DNA of 58,906 nucleotides from Pelistega indica (GTDB taxonomy: Bacteria > Pseudomonadota > Gammaproteobacteria > Burkholderiales > Burkholderiaceae_B): assembly GCF_000506865.1 (NCBI RefSeq), contig NZ_AYSV01000066.1, positions 1-58,906 of the forward strand, read 5' to 3'. How positions within the stretch are numbered: position 1 is the first letter of the stretch; each line of letters opens with the position of its first letter. A program made the position numbers and the translations under genes. Below are positions 1-8,197 of the stretch, piece after piece. A model generated the notes under the pieces. It had not been told where the DNA came from, made no database searches, and worked only from the letters and a program-made list of their open reading frames with translations.

Positions 1-1166
1 TCAGAGGTAAAGCAGAAGAACTTTTTACAATTCGTCGAGTATTTGCCGTTATGGGGATGTTTCCTGTAGGCTATTATGATTTAGCCCCTGCTGGCGTTCC
101 TGTACATTCCACAGCATTTCGTGCTATCGAAGCCGAGTCATTAAATAAAAGTCCATTCCGCATCTTTACCTCTCTATTGCGTTTAGAACTTATTGATAAC
201 GAAGAGCTTCGACAAACTGCAACTAATATTTTAGCCAACCGCAATATCTTCACAGATAAAGCTATTGAATTAACGGAAAAGTCTGAACAACAAGGGGGAC
301 TATCTGCGGAAGATGCAGAAATTTTTGTACAAGAAGTATTGGAAACATTCCGTTGGCACAAAGAAGCTGCAGTGTCAAAAGATATTTATCAAGCCTTACA
401 TGATCAGCATCGATTAATTGCCGATGTTGTTGCTTTCAAAGGACCTCACATTAACCATCTAACACCTCGCACCTTAGATATTGATGAAGTTCAAATAGGT
501 ATGAGTAAACGAGGTATTCCACCTAAAGAAATTATTGAAGGCCCTCCTCGTCGAAACTGTCCAATTCTATTACGTCAAACAAGTTTTAAAGCACTAGAGG
601 AAGCCGTTTCTTTTATCGATGCGGATAATAAAGTGGACGGTAGCCATACAGCACGATTTGGTGAAATTGAACAACGTGGTATTGCTCTAACAGCAAAAGG
701 TCGAGCATTATATGATGAGTTATTAAATAAAACTCGTATTGCCACAAAAGGACAGCGTATTGAGGATAATCCTGATGCATACATGACTGTATTAAGTAAA
801 ACGTTCGAACCTTTTCCTGATACGTATCTTGAATTGCAAGCACAAGACCTTGCCTATTTCTACTATTACCCAGTAGAAGGAGCAAAACCTAACAAGACAG
901 TCTCTATAGCAGATTTACCGCAACTCTTAAATGATGGGCTTATTCGTATTGAACCGATTGTCTATGAGGATTTTCTACCTGTTTCAGCTGCTGGTATTTT
1001 CCAATCAAACTTAGGAGGTACAGCACAAAAGCATTATGATGAATCATCTAATCGCACGGCGTTTGAAGAAGCATTAGGCGCCAAAGTTCAAGATGAACTA
1101 GCATTATATGCGGCTACTCAAAAAGCATCGATTGATGCATGCTTGGCTGCACTTAATAAAGTCTAG
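1..1166 (+). CDS. 2-oxoadipate dioxygenase/decarboxylase, HglS/YdcJ family (DUF1338), 5'-partial
   Basis: The frame is open from base 3 and runs through the ATG at 51, so the gene starts left of the window; 387 residues are visible of about 450 usual for the family. The VOC-fold DUF1338 family includes HglS, an Fe(II) enzyme that turns 2-oxoadipate into D-2-hydroxyglutarate in D-lysine breakdown. Seen here are the family blocks GPHINHLTPRTLD, which carries a metal-ligand His, and ARFGEIEQRG, which carries the ligand Glu; the third ligand His should lie in the missing N-terminus. A hairpin terminator follows at 1236. The family is clear; the substrate is inferred from characterised homologues. 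No other lysine-catabolic gene is visible in the window. Confidence 0.85.
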   Translation, partial: RGKAEELFTIRRVFAVMGMFPVGYYDLAPAGVPVHSTAFRAIEAESLNKSPFRIFTSLLRLELIDNEELRQTATNILANRNIFTDKAIELTEKSEQQGGLSAEDAEIFVQEVLETFRWHKEAAVSKDIYQALHDQHRLIADVVAFKGPHINHLTPRTLDIDEVQIGMSKRGIPPKEIIEGPPRRNCPILLRQTSFKALEEAVSFIDADNKVDGSHTARFGEIEQRGIALTAKGRALYDELLNKTRIATKGQRIEDNPDAYMTVLSKTFEPFPDTYLELQAQDLAYFYYYPVEGAKPNKTVSIADLPQLLNDGLIRIEPIVYEDFLPVSAAGIFQSNLGGTAQKHYDESSNRTAFEEALGAKVQDELALYAATQKASIDACLAALNKV

Positions 1167-1235
1167 GAATTTAGTAGCTATTAATTGAGTCATTTTGTTC
1201 ATTGAATCATTAAATAGACGATTTTTGATAGTTAG

Positions 1236-1278
1236 TCCCCTCTCATGTTTACGCATCAGAGGGGATTTCTATTTTTTT
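1236..1278 (+). terminator. Rho-independent terminator after the DUF1338 gene
   Basis: Arms TCCCCTCT (1236-1243) and AGAGGGGA (1258-1265) form an 8-bp stem followed by TTTCTATTTTTTT. It lies 70 bp after the stop codon and separates the dioxygenase from the thioredoxin gene. Confidence 0.85.
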
Positions 1279-1350
1279 ATCATTAACTCTTTGAATTGAT
1301 AAATATATAGCTAAGTTATTTAACTACTCATTAAGTCATCAATAAAAAAC

Positions 1351-1387
1351 ACATATTAAACATATTATTAATATATATTTAATATGT
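1351..1387. repeat. Perfect 10-bp inverted repeat upstream of thioredoxin
   Basis: Arms ACATATTAAA and TTTAATATGT are separated by 17 nt, and a smaller TATTAATA palindrome sits inside. It could be an operator or simply AT-rich sequence. No T-tract follows, so it is not a typical terminator. Confidence 0.4.
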
Positions 1388-1713
1388 TTATATAAATCTG
1401 TATAAAGCTTAGCCTTACTATAGATATAGACTCTTTTATGCAATAAATATCAGGGTATGACTTATTCTTACGGAGATAGTGTTGATTAAAACCTGATTAA
1501 CTCACCTCTTACATAAAGGAGCTTATATAAAAACCAAAATACCTCTTACAAAAACCATATACTAATCAACTAATTCTCTATGCTCACATTGATAATCTTT
1601 TTCCTTTATTCTCTTAAGAGATAACAGATGATTTCAGCTTAACTTGAAAATATCGAAAACTACCCAATAATACATAGGTAATTCGCTAACCACTCAGAAA
1701 AAGGATTTATATT

Positions 1714-2094
1714 ATGTCTGTTCAAGAGCTAAATGAAGGCAATTTTGCCTCTGTATTAACGGATACTAACACTGTTATCATCGATTTTTGGGCACCGTGG
1801 TGTGGCCCATGTCGTCAATTTGCTCCAACATTTGAAGCGGCAGCAGAAAAACATCCTGATATTGTTTTTGCCAAAGTAAATACCGAGGAACAACAAGGTT
1901 TAGCAGCGAGCTTTAATATTCGCTCTATTCCTACACTGATGATTTTCAGAGAAAAAGTCATGTTATTTAACCAAGCAGGCGCATTACCTCCTGCTGCCCT
2001 TGAAGATATTATCACTCAAGTCAAGGCACTTGATATGGCAAAAGTTCATGCGGAAATTGCAGCTCAGCAAAAGAACGAATCTAAGCCTGCTTAA
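1714..2094 (+). CDS. Thioredoxin family protein
   Basis: A cytoplasmic thiol-disulfide oxidoreductase of 126 aa. The redox site WCGPC has its cysteines at residues 30 and 33, and the cis-proline loop RSIPT has Pro at 73, so the full thioredoxin fold is present with a short charged C-terminal tail rich in Lys, Ala and Gln. There is no signal peptide. A Shine-Dalgarno AAAGGA sits 7-12 nt before the ATG. The gene is monocistronic: a large AT-rich gap precedes it and a terminator follows. It may be the main TrxA or a second thioredoxin; I cannot tell which from this window. Confidence 0.9.
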   Translation: MSVQELNEGNFASVLTDTNTVIIDFWAPWCGPCRQFAPTFEAAAEKHPDIVFAKVNTEEQQGLAASFNIRSIPTLMIFREKVMLFNQAGALPPAALEDIITQVKALDMAKVHAEIAAQQKNESKPA

Positions 2095-2613
2095 ATACAT
2101 AGCTTATCTTTAACCCCCCTTAGCTTTGGGTATATACATTGGATATGCACAAAGCTATTTTGTTTTATGATTTTTTGTTATTCTTTCCTAACTCTTTAAT
2201 TCTCTCTATTTATTCTACATTCTGCTCTCTTAGCGCTCTAGCCCCACTCTTTTACCTCTTCTTCTATATCGTTTGACCATCTGCTCTAGCTTTATTTGTT
2301 ACAGCGATGAACATGTCTCTTTTTCTGTGTCATTTTGACTATTCTGACCTCTACCATCAGCTCGCTCATTTATCCTACCGTTGTAAAACACTATCCACTA
2401 TTTCCTATATATCAGTTCTATCAATATGTATTCTCTCACTACTTAAACTCTAATGATTGTTTACTAATAGCTCCCTATTCTCATTCACTTCTTAACTTCT
2501 TTTTTATCATTATTAATTATTCAATAAATACATATCCTTCTCTTTACATATCAATTATTTTTAATATATAATAAATTTAATATTTTATTTTTTGAATATT
2601 TTAGGAGAATGAT
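2095..2613. other. Pyrimidine-rich gene-free stretch
   Basis: After the terminator, about 2165-2545 is strikingly rich in T and C on the plus strand, with many CTCT and TTCT steps and few G. An open frame at 2335-2571 encodes a low-complexity peptide with no ribosome-binding site or recognisable domain, and I do not call it. The last 60 bp before 2614 should hold the promoter of the ygaP module. Confidence 0.5.
2121..2166 (+). terminator. Rho-independent terminator after thioredoxin
   Basis: Arms TAGCTTTG (2121-2128) and CAAAGCTA (2150-2157) are followed by TTTTGTTTT. Confidence 0.75.
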
Positions 2614-2796
2614 ATGCCAGTAAATGTAGGAACAATTGACCGTGCAATTCGCATTATTTTAGGTTTAGTTTTAATTGGTTTAACCTTAAACGGAAATATT
2701 GGTGCTTGGGGCTGGATTGGTGTTATTCCGTTGGCTACTGGTATTTTTTCTCGTTGTGCTCTTTATTCACTCTTAGGTATCAATACAAATAAGTAG
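2614..2796 (+). CDS. Small DUF2892 membrane protein (YgaP-type transmembrane domain)
   Basis: A 60-aa protein that is essentially one DUF2892 domain: an N-terminal MPVNVGTIDRAIRI segment, two hydrophobic helices separated by a Gly-rich turn, and the family ending in which Cys lies in FSRCALYSLLGI. The same domain forms the membrane part of YgaP. It has a strong ribosome-binding site, AGGAG, 7 nt before the ATG. The rhodanese gene follows after 25 nt, so the two are probably co-transcribed, and the protein probably sits in the inner membrane beside the rhodanese. Its function is unknown beyond this sulfur-module context. Confidence 0.85.
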   Translation: MPVNVGTIDRAIRIILGLVLIGLTLNGNIGAWGWIGVIPLATGIFSRCALYSLLGINTNK

Positions 2797-2821
2797 TTTT
2801 TTCCAGATATAGAGGTTATTA

Positions 2822-3359
2822 ATGAGTATTAGCATTCTTAGTCCAAATGATGTTGCACAAAAACTAAAAGAAGGTGCCTTGTTGATCGATATTCGTCAGC
2901 TTAATGAATATCGTCGTGAACATATCCAAAATTCTGTTCAATGCACGCCTGAACAGCTTTCTACCAATGGTTTACCACAAGAGGCAGAACAAGCTTCCAC
3001 TATTATTTTTCATTGTCGCTCAGGAATGAGAACTGGTGGTGCTGCCGCATTGCTTAGTCAATGTGCAAATGGCAAAGAATGCTATATCCTTCAAGATGGT
3101 ATTGATGGTTGGAAAAAAGCAGGTTTAAGCACCTATAAAGATCAAAAACAACCATTAGAACTAATGCGACAAGTACAAATTGCTGCAGGCTTAATGATAT
3201 TAGTGGGTGTATTAGCTGGTTGGTTTATTCATCTCGCATTTTTCATCATCAGTTGGTTTTGTTGGTGCAGGCTTACTCTTTGCTGGTATCACAGGTTTTT
3301 GTGGATTAGCTCGTTTATTACAAGGTATGCCATGGAATCGTAACTATTTGCAAAACTAA
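2822..3359 (+). CDS. ygaP: YgaP-like rhodanese with C-terminal DUF2892 membrane domain (frameshifted)
   Basis: The N-terminal rhodanese domain (residues 1-110) carries the persulfide loop CRSGMR with catalytic Cys65, so it should move sulfane sulfur as YgaP does. The C-terminal membrane hairpin is split: the literal frame runs off into a non-homologous tail ending at 3343, while the +1 frame encodes the family ending [12 protein letters not shown]...MPWNRN to the stop at 3357-3359. Deleting one T of the TT at 3253-3254 restores ISGFVGAG and a protein of about 178 aa. It lies in an operon behind the DUF2892 gene and ahead of a YgaV/BigR-type repressor. A sequencing error is likelier than decay, because seven other genes here show the same kind of lesion. 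Confidence 0.85.
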
Positions 3360-3386
3360 TTCTCAGTCTATCAACAATTTGCTGAT

Positions 3387-3405
3387 GTATATGTTATAAC
3401 TATAC
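3387..3405. promoter_or_regulatory. Candidate operator of the ArsR-type repressor
   Basis: A palindrome with arms GTATA and TATAC surrounds the 8-bp palindrome GTTATAAC. It lies between ygaP and the repressor gene. A plausible -35 TTGCTG (3379-3384) and -10 TATACG (3401-3406) overlap it, which would fit autorepression. This is inferred from position and symmetry only. Confidence 0.4.
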
Positions 3406-3469
3406 GTTTTGAAGAATGGATACCCTCTGTCGTCATCCATATGATAACAACACAAAAGGACAATGTTCT

Positions 3470-3783
3470 ATGCTTAATACGCAAGAAATGCGTGCTCAAT
3501 GCGATGAAGCTAGTCAATTTTTAAAGCTTCTCGCCAATCCAAATAGATTAGCTATTCTTTGTAGCTTGCATGAACAGCGTCATAATGTAACTGAGCTATC
3601 TCATCTGCTAGATATGCCACAAGCCGCTCTTTCTAATCAATTAATGTTGATTAAAAGAAGTCTGGTTTTGTCGCCTGTGAAATTAAGCATAGAGAGCGTA
3701 TTTATTATCTAACCGATGAGCGTATTGTTGAAACAATTGCTCTATTACATCGTTTTTTCTGTCATACAGAAATAGAAGCTTAA
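3470..3783 (+). CDS. ArsR-family sulfane-sulfur-responsive repressor, YgaV/BigR-like (frameshifted)
   Basis: A winged-helix ArsR regulator. Two cysteines match the redox pair of YgaV/BigR/SqrR: one in LAILCSL near residue 27 and one in HRFFCHT near the C-terminus; another Cys lies in FVACE. The start at 3470 is set by AAAGGA 8 nt upstream. The literal frame stops at 3712 in a nonsense tail. Adding one A to the AAAA run at 3653-3656 joins it to the frame encoding the wing HRERIYYLTDERIVE and ends at 3781-3783, giving about 104 aa. Placement next to a ygaP-like rhodanese matches the E. coli ygaV-ygaP pair, so it probably represses this module until persulfide forms. Confidence 0.8.
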
Positions 3784-3811
3784 GTAACTCACTACTTAAG
3801 CTTCTGCTTTT
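3775..3811 (+). terminator. Terminator after the ArsR-type repressor
   Basis: Perfect 12-bp arms GAAGCTTAAGTA (3775-3786) and TACTTAAGCTTC (3793-3804) with a 6-nt loop, then TGCTTTT. The left arm contains the corrected stop codon of the repressor gene, which supports the corrected frame. It also separates the convergent yigZ and may act in both directions. Confidence 0.8.
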
Positions 3812-3825
3812 CCGTCACTATCTCT

Positions 3826-4404
3826 TCAAACAGACCAGCTTCCTTTACCTCTTGTTAAATTAATATAGAGCTGTTCTAGCGTACTTAGTTCCGTATCTGG
3901 AATACTAAGCGTCCAAGTAACACCATGATCATTGAAGTCTTCGGTTAATAACGCTACACCTGGTTGCATTAGCCTAGACTTAAGCATGGCCATTTCAGAA
4001 AACTCGGCACTACATATAACTTTAGTCATGGGAATAATCTTATTTTTTTCGGCTAATTGCAAACACTTAGCTGCACATCCACCATAAGCTCGAACTAGTC
4101 CCCCAGTACCTAACTTGATACCACCAAAGTAACGAATAACCAGCACTGCCACATTCACTAAGTCCTGTCCTTCAATCGCCTGCAGAATAGGACGCCCTGC
4201 CGTACCTCCTGGCTCCCCGTCATCATTAAAGCGATAATTATCCTTCAGCTTAAATGCCCAACAATTATGCGTAGCATCTGCTTGGTTATGCTGTTGGAAA
4301 AAGTTCATTGCTTGTTCTACGGTTTCTACAGACGCAGCATGACAAATAAATAGACTTTTTTTAATCGTTTCTTCAAAAGAAACCTCAGCCGTTAACGTAT
4401 ACAT
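3826..4404 (-). CDS. yigZ: IMPACT family protein YigZ
   Basis: A 192-aa cytoplasmic protein of the YigZ/IMPACT family (UPF0029). It shows the family signature DDGEPGGTAGRPIL near residue 60 and RYFGGIKLGTGGLVRAY near residue 90, with the usual C-terminal ferredoxin-like domain after residue 130. Bacterial members have no settled biochemical role; the eukaryotic relative IMPACT acts on translational control. It is convergent with the sulfur module and lies just downstream of ybiT on the same strand, with a 59-bp gap. Confidence 0.9.
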   Translation of the reverse strand: MYTLTAEVSFEETIKKSLFICHAASVETVEQAMNFFQQHNQADATHNCWAFKLKDNYRFNDDGEPGGTAGRPILQAIEGQDLVNVAVLVIRYFGGIKLGTGGLVRAYGGCAAKCLQLAEKNKIIPMTKVICSAEFSEMAMLKSRLMQPGVALLTEDFNDHGVTWTLSIPDTELSTLEQLYINLTRGKGSWSV

Positions 4405-4463
4405 ATCAGTTACTTAGGCGATTACAAAGTAAGTTAGCTTACCTTTAACGTATTATATAGCCA

Positions 4464-6065
4464 TTAGCCTTCAATACCTCGTGATGCCAGGTACTCTTCA
4501 TAGCCACCCATATAATCAATCAGTTCACCATTAGGCAAGATCTCGATAACTCTAGTCGCTAAGCCAGAGACAAACTCACGGTCATGAGAGACAAAAATAA
4601 GTGTTCCTTTGAATTTTTCTAATGCTAGCTGTAACGACTCAATAGATTCCATATCTAAGTGATTAGTTGGCTCATCCATTAATAAGACGTTATGTCTACC
4701 TAACATTAAGCGTCCAAAAAACATTCGGTTTTTCTCTCCACCAGATAATACTTTTACATCTTTAACGATATCATCCGCTGAGAACAATAAGCGCCCTAAT
4801 ACAGAACGAATTTGCTGATCCTCATCACCCGCTTGACGGTATTGTGCCATCCAATCAAACACATTCATAGAATTGGCAAACGCTTCTGAAACATCTTGCG
4901 CCATATAGCCCAAATCGGCATTTTCAGACCATTTCATTTCGCCACTATCAGGTTGCAGATCTTGTGCAAATAAACGTAATAAGGTCGTTTTACCCACACC
5001 ATTAGCACCAATAATTGCTATTTTTTGACCCGCTTCTACCATTGCAGAAAAGTCGGTAATCACTGGTTTATCATAAGCTTTTGATACATGTTCTGCTGTA
5101 ACAGCTAAACGATGCATCACTTTATTTTGTTCGAATCGAATAAAAGGATTTTGACGAGATGATGGTTTTACTTCAACTTGTTCTGATTTAATACGATCAA
5201 TCTGTTTCAAACGTGACGTAGCTTGACGAGATTTTGATTTATTTGCCGCAAATCGTCTAACGAAATCTTGTAACTCAGCTACTCTTTCTTTTGCCTTAGC
5301 ATTATCTGCCACAAGACGCTCTCTAGCCTGAGCTGATGCCAACATATAATCATCATAATTGCCAGGATAAATACGAATTTCACCATAGTCCAAATCCGCC
5401 ATATGAGTACAAACTTGATTTAAAAAGTGACGATCATGGCTAATAATAATCATCGTACTTTGATAGCTATTAATCACACCTTCTAACCAACGAATCGTAT
5501 TAATATCCAAGTTATTGGTTGGCTCATCTAACAGCAATACATCTGGATTAGAAAATAATGCTTGTGCCAAAAGCACACGTAACTTCCATCCAGGCGCTAT
5601 TTCTTTCATCTGTACATTATGTTGCTCAACAGGAATTTCTAAGCCTAGTAACAACTCTCCTGCCCTAGCCTCTGCTGTATACCCATCGTACTCAGCAAAC
5701 TTTGCTTCTAATTCTGCTGCTTTCATATAGTCATCATCTGTCGCCTCTGGATTAGCATAGATAGCATCTCTTGCTGTCATAGCATCCCACATCTCTTTAT
5801 GCCCCATCAAGACCACATCTAAGACTCGGCAATCCTCATAAGCAAATTGATCTTGGCGTAATTTACCTAAACGTACACCAGGATCTAAAGAGACATTACC
5901 TGAAGTAGGCTCTAAATCACCACCAATAATCTTCATGAAAGTTGATTTACCAGAACCATTAGCACCGATAAGTCCATAGCGGTTGCCTCCACCAAACTTA
6001 ACACTAACGTTTTCAAACAAAGGTTTAGGACCAAATTGGATAGTCAGATTTGCCGTAGAAATCAC
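4464..6065 (-). CDS. ybiT: ABC-F ATPase YbiT
   Basis: A soluble ribosome-associated ABC-F protein of 533 aa with two nucleotide-binding domains and no membrane segments. Domain 1 has Walker [10 protein letters not shown] near residue 34, a degenerate signature in [14 protein letters not shown] and Walker [13 protein letters not shown]. The ABC-F linker, rich in Arg, Lys and Gln, spans roughly 240-310. Domain 2 has [18 protein letters not shown] and [11 protein letters not shown]. The sequence follows E. coli YbiT closely along its whole length, including [21 protein letters not shown] proteins act at the ribosomal E site to relieve stalling. Confidence 0.95.
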   Translation of the reverse strand: MISTANLTIQFGPKPLFENVSVKFGGGNRYGLIGANGSGKSTFMKIIGGDLEPTSGNVSLDPGVRLGKLRQDQFAYEDCRVLDVVLMGHKEMWDAMTARDAIYANPEATDDDYMKAAELEAKFAEYDGYTAEARAGELLLGLEIPVEQHNVQMKEIAPGWKLRVLLAQALFSNPDVLLLDEPTNNLDINTIRWLEGVINSYQSTMIIISHDRHFLNQVCTHMADLDYGEIRIYPGNYDDYMLASAQARERLVADNAKAKERVAELQDFVRRFAANKSKSRQATSRLKQIDRIKSEQVEVKPSSRQNPFIRFEQNKVMHRLAVTAEHVSKAYDKPVITDFSAMVEAGQKIAIIGANGVGKTTLLRLFAQDLQPDSGEMKWSENADLGYMAQDVSEAFANSMNVFDWMAQYRQAGDEDQQIRSVLGRLLFSADDIVKDVKVLSGGEKNRMFFGRLMLGRHNVLLMDEPTNHLDMESIESLQLALEKFKGTLIFVSHDREFVSGLATRVIEILPNGELIDYMGGYEEYLASRGIEG

Positions 6066-6192
6066 TGTAAATTTTCCTGAAAAATGATGAAATTAACTAA
6101 ACCCCATATTGTAGAATACTTTTATGTATAGGGTATTGCTTTATGAATGGATAAAAATAAATCTATGCAATATTAAAGTAATTTTTAATAAG

Positions 6193-6825
6193 TTATAGAA
6201 ATAAACGATGTTTTTTGAGTTGATGCTCTCTCAGTAGCCAATCTTGTCGCGCTTGAAGATAATCTTCTTCAAAATGAGCCAGCCGTATAATAGTTGCAGG
6301 CTTTAAAAGTGGACTCAATGATGTAAACTGCCGATAAAGCTGATCTAGCTGCTGATAAAATGAATCACATTGTTCTCTATCAATTTTATTCTCATCAACT
6401 ACAATAGCATCTGTATTTTTTAATAGCTTATACAAACTCGTATCTATAGTTGACGTAGCAATCATCACTATATCAGATGGCTCCAACACTAATAATGTAG
6501 CCTCATAGACAAAACGTTCTTTTAAAAAAAACTCCTGTCCTAATGTATAAATAATATTCGCTGGATCGATATTTTCATGACAGTCTAAAAATAGATGCTG
6601 AAAAGGTTTAATTCTGCGTTGTAACGCTTGCATAAAAAGATTCCTTAATGTTTCTGATGTCTCATTATGCAATTGGCAACATAAACAAACACCTTGAGCT
6701 AAAGGAATGCTGTGACGCAATGGAGCAAATACACTGGATGCAAAAATTTGGGTTAAATTATCTTTAATCGACAATCTAACCCGTTCTGCTTTTCCTAAGA
6801 GTAAACTGACAGGAATTCTAGACAC
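6193..6825 (-). CDS. Degenerate CobW/G3E-like protein without a P-loop
   Basis: A 210-aa protein starting with GTG 5 nt after the phaR stop, so probably translated with phaR. It keeps several CobW (COG0523) landmarks: the opening IPVSLL, the metal-binding CxCC motif as CLCC at residues 47-50, the block LDCHENIDPANIIYTL that aligns with the family's ETTGLADPAPV segment, and an NKxD guanine-specificity motif NKID at 146-149. The Walker A sequence GxxGxGKT is absent: residues 9-16 read LLGKAERV, and about 20 residues are missing before CLCC. The C-terminal CobW_C domain is also absent. It may be a pseudo-GTPase; its link to PHA metabolism is by position only. Confidence 0.6.
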   Translation of the reverse strand: MSRIPVSLLLGKAERVRLSIKDNLTQIFASSVFAPLRHSIPLAQGVCLCCQLHNETSETLRNLFMQALQRRIKPFQHLFLDCHENIDPANIIYTLGQEFFLKERFVYEATLLVLEPSDIVMIATSTIDTSLYKLLKNTDAIVVDENKIDREQCDSFYQQLDQLYRQFTSLSPLLKPATIIRLAHFEEDYLQARQDWLLREHQLKKHRLFL

Positions 6826-6830
6826 TGATA

Positions 6831-7379
6831 TTACTTATTTTCCTTTTCTGTTTTATCTATATTAAACGCATTGAAAAGAGTATTCGTCTGGTTTTGCATT
6901 TGCTCTTGCATTTGCAAAAATAAATTTTTAGACTGTTCCACGTAAGCATTCATGGCATTGTTTAATCCTGGCACTTGGAAATTACTCATTAACTGAGACC
7001 ATGTTTCAGGATTAAATGGCTGATTATATAAAGATCTAGATTGTTCCGTAAGGGAATTCTGAATATCTGCAAATGCTTGCATATTTTTTTCCAAATACAT
7101 CCCCATAACACCTTGCATGGCATGCCCATAAAAACGAATAATTTGCTTAAGCATATTCGCATTGAACATGGGCACACCACCACTTTCTAGCTCTAGAATA
7201 ATCTGCAATAAAATACTGCGCGTTAAGTCCTCACCAGTTTTAGCATCAACTACTTGAAATTGCATATTATCAAGCACTAATTGCTTTACATCACTGAGGG
7301 TAATATAGGCACTTGATTCTGTGTCATATAACCGGCGATTAGGATACTTTTTAATAATACGCATAGCTAGATTAGTCAT
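6831..7379 (-). CDS. phaR: Polyhydroxyalkanoate synthesis repressor PhaR
   Basis: A 182-aa regulator. The N-terminal PHB/PHA accumulation DNA-binding domain opens with RIIKKYPNRRLYDTESSAYITLSDVKQLV (about residues 7-36, cited in part), followed by two PHB_acc regulator repeats and a Gln-rich, coiled C-terminal region. PhaR binds DNA to repress phasin and its own gene and is released on binding PHA granules. It lies 17 nt after phaB on the same strand, completing a phaC-phaB-phaR cluster, and its stop is followed within 5 nt by the CobW-like gene. Confidence 0.95.
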   Translation of the reverse strand: MTNLAMRIIKKYPNRRLYDTESSAYITLSDVKQLVLDNMQFQVVDAKTGEDLTRSILLQIILELESGGVPMFNANMLKQIIRFYGHAMQGVMGMYLEKNMQAFADIQNSLTEQSRSLYNQPFNPETWSQLMSNFQVPGLNNAMNAYVEQSKNLFLQMQEQMQNQTNTLFNAFNIDKTEKENK

Positions 7380-7396
7380 TAACTACTTTCCTATCA

Positions 7397-8134
7397 TTAA
7401 CTCATGTGTAGACCACCGTTTACAGAGAAATCAGCACCAGTAGCAAAACCCGCATCTTCAGAAGCTAACCAAGAAACAATAGAAGCAATTTCTTCTGGTG
7501 TTCCTAAACGACGAACAGGAATGGTTGAAACAATTTGCTCAAGAACTTCTGGACGAATAGCACGAACCATTTCAGTCCCAATATATCCAGGAGAAACGGT
7601 ATTTACTGTTACCCCACGACTCGCCATCTCTTGAGCTAATGCCATTGTAAAACCATGGATACCTGCCTTAGCTGTAGAGTAGTTAGATTGACCAAATTGA
7701 CCTTTTTGACCATTCACAGAGCTGATATTAATGATGCGTCCCCAACGTTTTTCATACATTGAATCAATCACTTGTTTAGTCACATTGAATAAGCTATTAA
7801 GATTGGTATCCATTACTGCTGTCCAATCTTCTAAACTCATTTTACGAAATACACCGTCACGTGTAATGCCCGCATTATTAACAAGAACATCCACCGCTCC
7901 ATGTTCTTCTTTAACTTTATTAAAAGCAGCTACTGTGGAATCCCAATCTGAAACATTACCCACAGAAGCATAGAATGTATATCCCAATTGCGCCTGTTCA
8001 TCTAGCCATTTTTGATAATTACGACTTGGACCTGCGCCAGCAATGACTTTAAACCCATCTTTTGCTAGACGCTGACAAATAGCTGTCCCAATACCACCCA
8101 TACCACCTGTTACATAGGCAATCTTGCGGCTCAT
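7397..8134 (-). CDS. phaB: Acetoacetyl-CoA reductase PhaB
   Basis: A 245-aa NADPH-dependent SDR that reduces acetoacetyl-CoA to (R)-3-hydroxybutyryl-CoA for PHB synthesis. It has the cofactor motif TGGMGGIG near residue 9, NNAG near residue 88, the catalytic Ser in NISS and YSTAK giving the Tyr and Lys. The Gln/Phe-rich SVNGQKGQFGQSNY segment is typical of PhaB. A ribosome-binding site AAAGGAG precedes the ATG. It lies 63 nt downstream of phaC. No phaA thiolase is present in the window. Confidence 0.95.
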   Translation of the reverse strand: MSRKIAYVTGGMGGIGTAICQRLAKDGFKVIAGAGPSRNYQKWLDEQAQLGYTFYASVGNVSDWDSTVAAFNKVKEEHGAVDVLVNNAGITRDGVFRKMSLEDWTAVMDTNLNSLFNVTKQVIDSMYEKRWGRIINISSVNGQKGQFGQSNYSTAKAGIHGFTMALAQEMASRGVTVNTVSPGYIGTEMVRAIRPEVLEQIVSTIPVRRLGTPEEIASIVSWLASEDAGFATGADFSVNGGLHMS

Positions 8135-8197
8135 TTTATTCTCCTTTACTTTTTGTATAATTGCTATTATCGAAATAGTTTAACATTAAATTAATTT

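Larger units (their letters stand above)
1167..1713. other. Intergenic region, DUF1338 gene to thioredoxin
   Basis: This 547-bp gap holds the terminator at 1236-1278 and an inverted repeat with 10-bp arms ACATATTAAA (1351-1360) and TTTAATATGT (1378-1387). The rest is very AT-rich and I see no convincing ORF. It must carry the thioredoxin promoter, but no single promoter match stands out. Confidence 0.5.

Noticed and set aside
2335-2571. 78-codon open frame on the plus strand in the pyrimidine-rich gap
   Set aside because: It has no ribosome-binding site, no homology I can recognise and a composition that simply follows the T/C bias of the DNA.
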